From: Clostridiales bacterium
GTDB lineage: Bacteria > Bacillota > Clostridia > Christensenellales > Aristaeellaceae
Direction of reading: 5' to 3'
Assembly: GCA_015056085.1 (NCBI GenBank)
Contig: SVHA01000003.1
Span: forward strand, 62,001 to 126,000
DNA length: 64,000 nucleotides
In this document: positions 61,051 through 64,000 of the stretch, in pieces
How the letters are laid out: each line of letters opens with the position of its first letter
Numbering within the stretch: position 1 is the stretch's first letter
Notes under the pieces: generated by a model
Database searches by the model: none
Told to the model about the DNA's origin: nothing
What the model saw: only the letters and a program-made list of their open reading frames with translations
Translations under genes and position numbers: made by a program

Positions 61051-62040
61051 ATGGAACCTATTCTCATCGTTGGTATCGTCGTTCTTGCCATCATTTTCTT
61101 CGCCGTGTTCCTCAGTTTCATCCCCATGGGCCTGTGGATTTCCGCCATGGCCAGTGGCGTGCACGTCTCCTTTGCCACCCTCATCGGCATGAAGATCCGC
61201 CGCATCCAGCCCAAGCGTCTGGTGTACCCCCTCATCAAGGCCAACAAGGCCGGCCTTGACCTGAGCGTGAGCAAGCTGGAAACTCACTTCCTGGCCGGCG
61301 GCAACGTGGACCGCGTCATCAACGCCCTCATCGCTGCCCAGCGCGCCAACATCGAAATGGCCTTTGAAAAGGCCTGCGCCATCGACCTGGCCGGCCGTGA
61401 CGTGTTCCAGGCCGTGCAGATGTCCGTTACCCCCAAGGTCATCGAGACCCCCGTGGTCGCCGCCATCGCCAAGGACGGCATCGAGCTGCGCGCCAAGGCC
61501 CGTGTGACCGTGCGCACCAACATTGAGCGCCTGGTGGGCGGCGCCGGTGAAGAAACCGTCATCGCCCGTGTCGGCGAAGGTATCGTCACCACCGTCGGCT
61601 CCGCTGAAACCCACAAGCAGGTGCTGGAGAATCCCGATCTGATTTCCCGCACCGTGCTGGCCAAGGGTCTGGACGCCGGCACTGCCTACGAAATTCTCTC
61701 CATCGATATTGCCGACGTGGACGTGGGCCGCAACATCGGCGCTCAGCTGATGATGGACCAGGCCGAGGCCGATCGCCGGATCGCCCAGGCCAAGGCGGAA
61801 GAACGCCGTGCCATGGCCGTGGCTCACGAGCAGGAAATGAAGGCTGCCGTGCAGGAAATGCGCGCCAAGGTCGTGGAAGCCGAAGCCGATGTGCCCCGTG
61901 CCATGGCTGACGCCCTCCGCAGCGGCAAGCTGGGCGTGATGGACTACTATCAGATGCAGAACACCATCGCTGATACCACCATGCGCGATTCCATCGCCAA
62001 GGCCAGCGCCCCCACCTCCTCCCCTGAGCAGAAGAAGTAA
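61051..62040 (+). CDS. floA: Flotillin-like protein FloA (UPF0365)
   Basis: 329 residues, RBS AAAGGAGG. An N-terminal hairpin membrane anchor ([34 protein letters not shown]) precedes an SPFH-like domain ([44 protein letters not shown]) and an Ala/Glu-rich coiled coil ([33 protein letters not shown]). FloA organises membrane microdomains and fluidity. Operon with nfeD. Confidence 0.96.
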   Translation: MEPILIVGIVVLAIIFFAVFLSFIPMGLWISAMASGVHVSFATLIGMKIRRIQPKRLVYPLIKANKAGLDLSVSKLETHFLAGGNVDRVINALIAAQRANIEMAFEKACAIDLAGRDVFQAVQMSVTPKVIETPVVAAIAKDGIELRAKARVTVRTNIERLVGGAGEETVIARVGEGIVTTVGSAETHKQVLENPDLISRTVLAKGLDAGTAYEILSIDIADVDVGRNIGAQLMMDQAEADRRIAQAKAEERRAMAVAHEQEMKAAVQEMRAKVVEAEADVPRAMADALRSGKLGVMDYYQMQNTIADTTMRDSIAKASAPTSSPEQKK

Positions 62041-62129
62041 TGCCTGAGGGTCTGCGCAGCGCCTCCCCGGAGGCGCTGCCGCCCCCGCATATCCCCTGAC
62101 CGCTCCCTACCCGAAAGGAGGTGGCTCCT

Positions 62130-62609
62130 ATGGAAGAACTTCTGGAAATGATCCCGGCAATAGCGGTTGCCGCCGTTGCCATCATCGGCTCTATCCGCAA
62201 GGCAATGAAAAATCCCCCGAAGAAGGATGATGCACCCGATCTTTCCTTCCCCTGGGCAAAGGCAGATTCCAAGGCGGCCCCTCAGTCCGCCCCCAAGGCA
62301 TCGGCCGCACCGGCAGCACCGGTAAAGCGCCCTCCCCAGCCCATGACGCCTATGCAGCCCACCATTCACCCCCATGTGGCGCCCGAGTGTGAAACTCACG
62401 ACGCCCCGGGCAGTCTGGGCGTCGCCTCGCTGGAAGGCAAGGATCCCTGCCACGAGCAGCAGCTTGCCCCCGGCAAGCAGCCCCGCCCCGACTTTGACGA
62501 TCCGCAAACCGAAGTGCCCGGTCTGACCTTTGACTGGACCGGCGAGAACATGGTCAAGGCCGTGGTGCTGCAGGAGGTGCTTCAGCGCCCCGCACAGCGG
62601 CACAGATAA
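62130..62609 (+). CDS. Hypothetical protein with N-terminal membrane helix, downstream of floA
   Basis: 159 residues from the ATG 8 bases after AAAGGAGG. An N-terminal helix (LEMIPAIAVAAVAIIGSIRKAM) is followed by a Pro/Ala-rich, probably disordered chain (SKAAPQSAPKASAAPAAPVK) and a short C-terminal segment (FDWTGENMVKAVVLQEVL) that looks like a binding motif. No family recognised. Third gene of the nfeD-floA operon, a position held by small membrane proteins (YqfB-type) in Bacillus, without clear similarity. Confidence 0.6.
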   Translation: MEELLEMIPAIAVAAVAIIGSIRKAMKNPPKKDDAPDLSFPWAKADSKAAPQSAPKASAAPAAPVKRPPQPMTPMQPTIHPHVAPECETHDAPGSLGVASLEGKDPCHEQQLAPGKQPRPDFDDPQTEVPGLTFDWTGENMVKAVVLQEVLQRPAQRHR

Positions 62610-62622
62610 CCCGCTCCACTTT

Positions 62623-62655
62623 GGGAGAAGCCGCTGCGCTTCTCCCCTTTTCCGT
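62623..62655 (+). terminator. Intrinsic terminator of the nfeD-floA operon
   Basis: GGGAGAAGC/GCTTCTCCC stem, 6-base loop, CTTTTCC. Confidence 0.8.
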
Positions 62656-62687
62656 TTCGCAATCATTCAAAGCAGGAGTACACGCAC

Positions 62688-63446
62688 ATGACTGAACCCA
62701 TCAGGGTGCTGATTGCCGATGATGATGACGGCATGAGGCTGATTGAGAGAAAGATGATCCACATGGTTGAGGGCTTCCACCTCTGCGGCGAGGCTCGGGA
62801 CGGGCTGGAGCTGCTGGAAATGGTGGCCCAGCATCATCCGCAGATCGTGTTTCTGGATGTGGAAATGCCCGGCAAGACGGGCGTGGAATGCGCCCGGGCC
62901 ATTCAGGACACAGATCCGTCCATCATCCTGATTTTCGCCACCGCCCACGATCAATACATGGGCGACGCCTTTGAGGTGTACGCTTTCGATTATCTGGTCA
63001 AGCCTTTCAAGGTGGACAGGGTGGTGAAAACGCTGGAGCGTGCCCGTGATCGCCTCACCCGCCGCTCGCAGGAAGCGCCTCTGCCCACGCCGGCGAGGCC
63101 CTCGCCCCTGCCTGCCTCCGGGCGGCTGATGCTCCGCCACAAGGATGGCGTGTCCTTCCTGAACATGGAAGACATTCTGCTGGTGCAGCGGGAGGATCGC
63201 TCCACGGTGATTTACACCACTGGCGGCGGGCGATATGTGACGGCGGATTCCCTCACGGAAACGGAGGAGCGCCTCGACCCGCAGGTGTTTTTCCGCTGCC
63301 ACAAGAGTTACATCATCAATCTCAATCACATCTCCAACATCACCCCCTACGGCCGCTGGACATACATCGTGCAGCTCACCGGCACCACCCATGATGCGCT
63401 GATTACCCACGAGAAGTACGAAGAACTGGAGAAGATGTTCTCCTGA
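62688..63446 (+). CDS. LytTR-family response regulator
   Basis: 252 residues, RBS AGGAG at 9 bases. Receiver domain 1-125: acidic pocket IADDDDG, phospho-acceptor Asp in IVFLDVEMPG, Thr/Ala switch IFATAHD and Lys in YLVKPF. A Pro-rich linker leads to a LytTR DNA-binding domain (about 145-250, LNMEDILLVQREDRSTVIYTTGG, FRCHKSYIINLNHISNI). The cognate histidine kinase is not in the window. Its TGA is followed directly by hairpin array C. Confidence 0.93.
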   Translation: MTEPIRVLIADDDDGMRLIERKMIHMVEGFHLCGEARDGLELLEMVAQHHPQIVFLDVEMPGKTGVECARAIQDTDPSIILIFATAHDQYMGDAFEVYAFDYLVKPFKVDRVVKTLERARDRLTRRSQEAPLPTPARPSPLPASGRLMLRHKDGVSFLNMEDILLVQREDRSTVIYTTGGGRYVTADSLTETEERLDPQVFFRCHKSYIINLNHISNITPYGRWTYIVQLTGTTHDALITHEKYEELEKMFS

Positions 63447-63600
63447 CCAGGGGGTGCCCCCTTGTGGGGCTCCGCCCCACACCCCGACCAAAGGGCTTTG
63501 CCCTTTGGAATCCCACCAGGGGCGCCGCCCCTGGACCCCGCAAGGGCCATTGGCCCTTGACCCATCACCCCAAGCCCTGACGGGCTTGGGGGATTTTTTG
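63447..63600 (+). repeat. Stop-codon-anchored hairpin array C, ending in an intrinsic terminator
   Basis: Starts directly after the TGA of the response-regulator gene (CCAGGGGGTGCCCCC), has four to five hairpins including CCAAAGGGC-TTT-GCCCTTTGG, the constant GCAAGGGCCATTGGCCCTTG module, and closes with CCCCAAGCCC/GGGCTTGGGG and six T (63568-63600). Confidence 0.85.
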
Positions 63601-63641
63601 TTGGTAGAATTGTTTTCTGCTTGTTGTCTGTTGTGGAACAA

Positions 63642-63835
63642 CCAGGGGGCTTTCCGGTCGCCCCCTGGACCCCTTCGGAGTCCCCTCCGTTGTTGCTTGT
63701 TCGAGCAATAATCAAAGGAAATACCCACATAGAAACAATCCCCCAAGCCCGTCAGGGCTTGGGGTGATGGATCAAGAGCCAAATAAGACTACTTGCATCC
63801 GAAGGTTTCCAAAGGGCGATCGGAAAGCCCTTTGG
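63642..63835. repeat. Bracket element 4 (rearranged interior)
   Basis: Left hairpin 63642-63668 has the GG-type stem and a one-base loop variant (TTTCCGGTC). Right hairpin 63809-63835 is the AA-type on the minus strand. The usual interior is missing; instead a minus-strand terminator hairpin CCCCAAGCCC/GGGCTTGGGG (63741-63763) with the start of a truncated array lies inside. Confidence 0.75.
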
Positions 63836-64000
63836 TCGCCCGTGAGGGCGAAACCCTCACCTCGCACAACAATATAGTTTGAAAGGGAAATCCTACAAAC
63901 GAATAATCCCCAAGCCTTTGGGCTTGGGGTGATGGGTCAAAGCAAAATAAGACTACTTGCATCCGAAGGTTTCCAAAGGGCGATCGGAAAGCCCTTTGGT
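63741..64000. repeat. Tandem duplication of about 164-167 bp at the window end
   Basis: The series terminator hairpin, TGATGG(A/G)TCAA, AATAAGACTACTTGCATCCG, AA-type hairpin occurs twice: hairpins at 63741 and 63908, AA-type copies at 63809-63835 and 63973-63999. The second copy runs off the window. No gene in this stretch. Confidence 0.8.

Overview
The window is a G+C-rich stretch of a Bacillota chromosome, most likely from an uncultured gut- or rumen-type member of class Clostridia. Markers for this are a Bacillus-type PurR repressor, a DUF4364 regulator, a DnaD/DnaI primosome pair, the ylmE-sepF-ylmG-ylmH-divIVA division cluster, an hrcA-grpE-dnaK-dnaJ operon behind a perfect CIRCE, and strong AGGAGG-type ribosome binding sites. 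Gene density is high and nearly all genes look intact. No tRNA, rRNA, CRISPR array, transposase or phage gene was seen. Species cannot be fixed from the sequence alone.

Layout. 1-10.6 kb: a 5'-truncated L,D-transpeptidase, then a long run of minus-strand genes (metallophosphatase with two membrane partners, uvrB, GNAT, an exported beta-propeller protein, lepB behind an ECF sigma factor and a tiny overlapping membrane protein, purR, DUF4364 and an HPr-like protein). 10.7-15 kb: recD2, comFC and an exported PIG-L deacetylase. 15-16.2 kb: a gene-free block of hairpin repeats. 16.3-24.8 kb: lysC, a TSUP transporter, an anti-sigma-like protein with a SigB/F-type sigma factor, an HlyD-like protein and the ylm/sepF/divIVA cluster. 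24.9-35.4 kb: a solute-binding protein, a transglutaminase/DUF58/MoxR operon, birA-acpS, an ArsC/Spx-like protein, dnaI and dnaD. 35.5-45 kb: a ten-gene Mrp-type cation/proton antiporter operon with four antiporter-like subunits and a split MrpA. 45-50.7 kb: a second solute-binding protein, the tail of a third one abutting larA, an S51 peptidase and an L-fucose isomerase-like gene. 50.7-51.35 kb: the second hairpin-repeat block. 51.35-63.4 kb: metallophosphatase-luxS, rpmB, the heat-shock operon, trmL, two uracil-DNA glycosylase-like genes, nfeD-floA and a LytTR response regulator. 63.4-64 kb: the third repeat block, running off the window.

The most unusual signal is the repeat system in the three gene-free blocks. 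Arrays of short GGGGC...GCCCC hairpins start immediately after the TGA stop codon of four different genes (three plus, one minus), pass through a constant last module and end in an intrinsic terminator. Between or beside convergent arrays sits a second element bracketed by inverted copies of a 27-nt hairpin. Its stem changes by compensating A-T to G-C swaps while its nine-base loop stays almost constant. Nine copies of that hairpin are present. This resembles a REP/BIME-like mosaic family placed at gene ends; no mobilising gene is in the window.

Secondary points of interest are the orphan solute-binding proteins with no lipobox and a shared Thr/Asp tail, a tandem operator upstream of one of them, Gln/Pro repeats shared by SepF and its HlyD-like neighbour, and several family members that lack hallmark residues (HPr without its phosphoryl His, an RsbW-like protein without ATP-binding boxes, an ArsC/Spx protein without the redox Cys, and an antiporter subunit without a transmembrane Lys).
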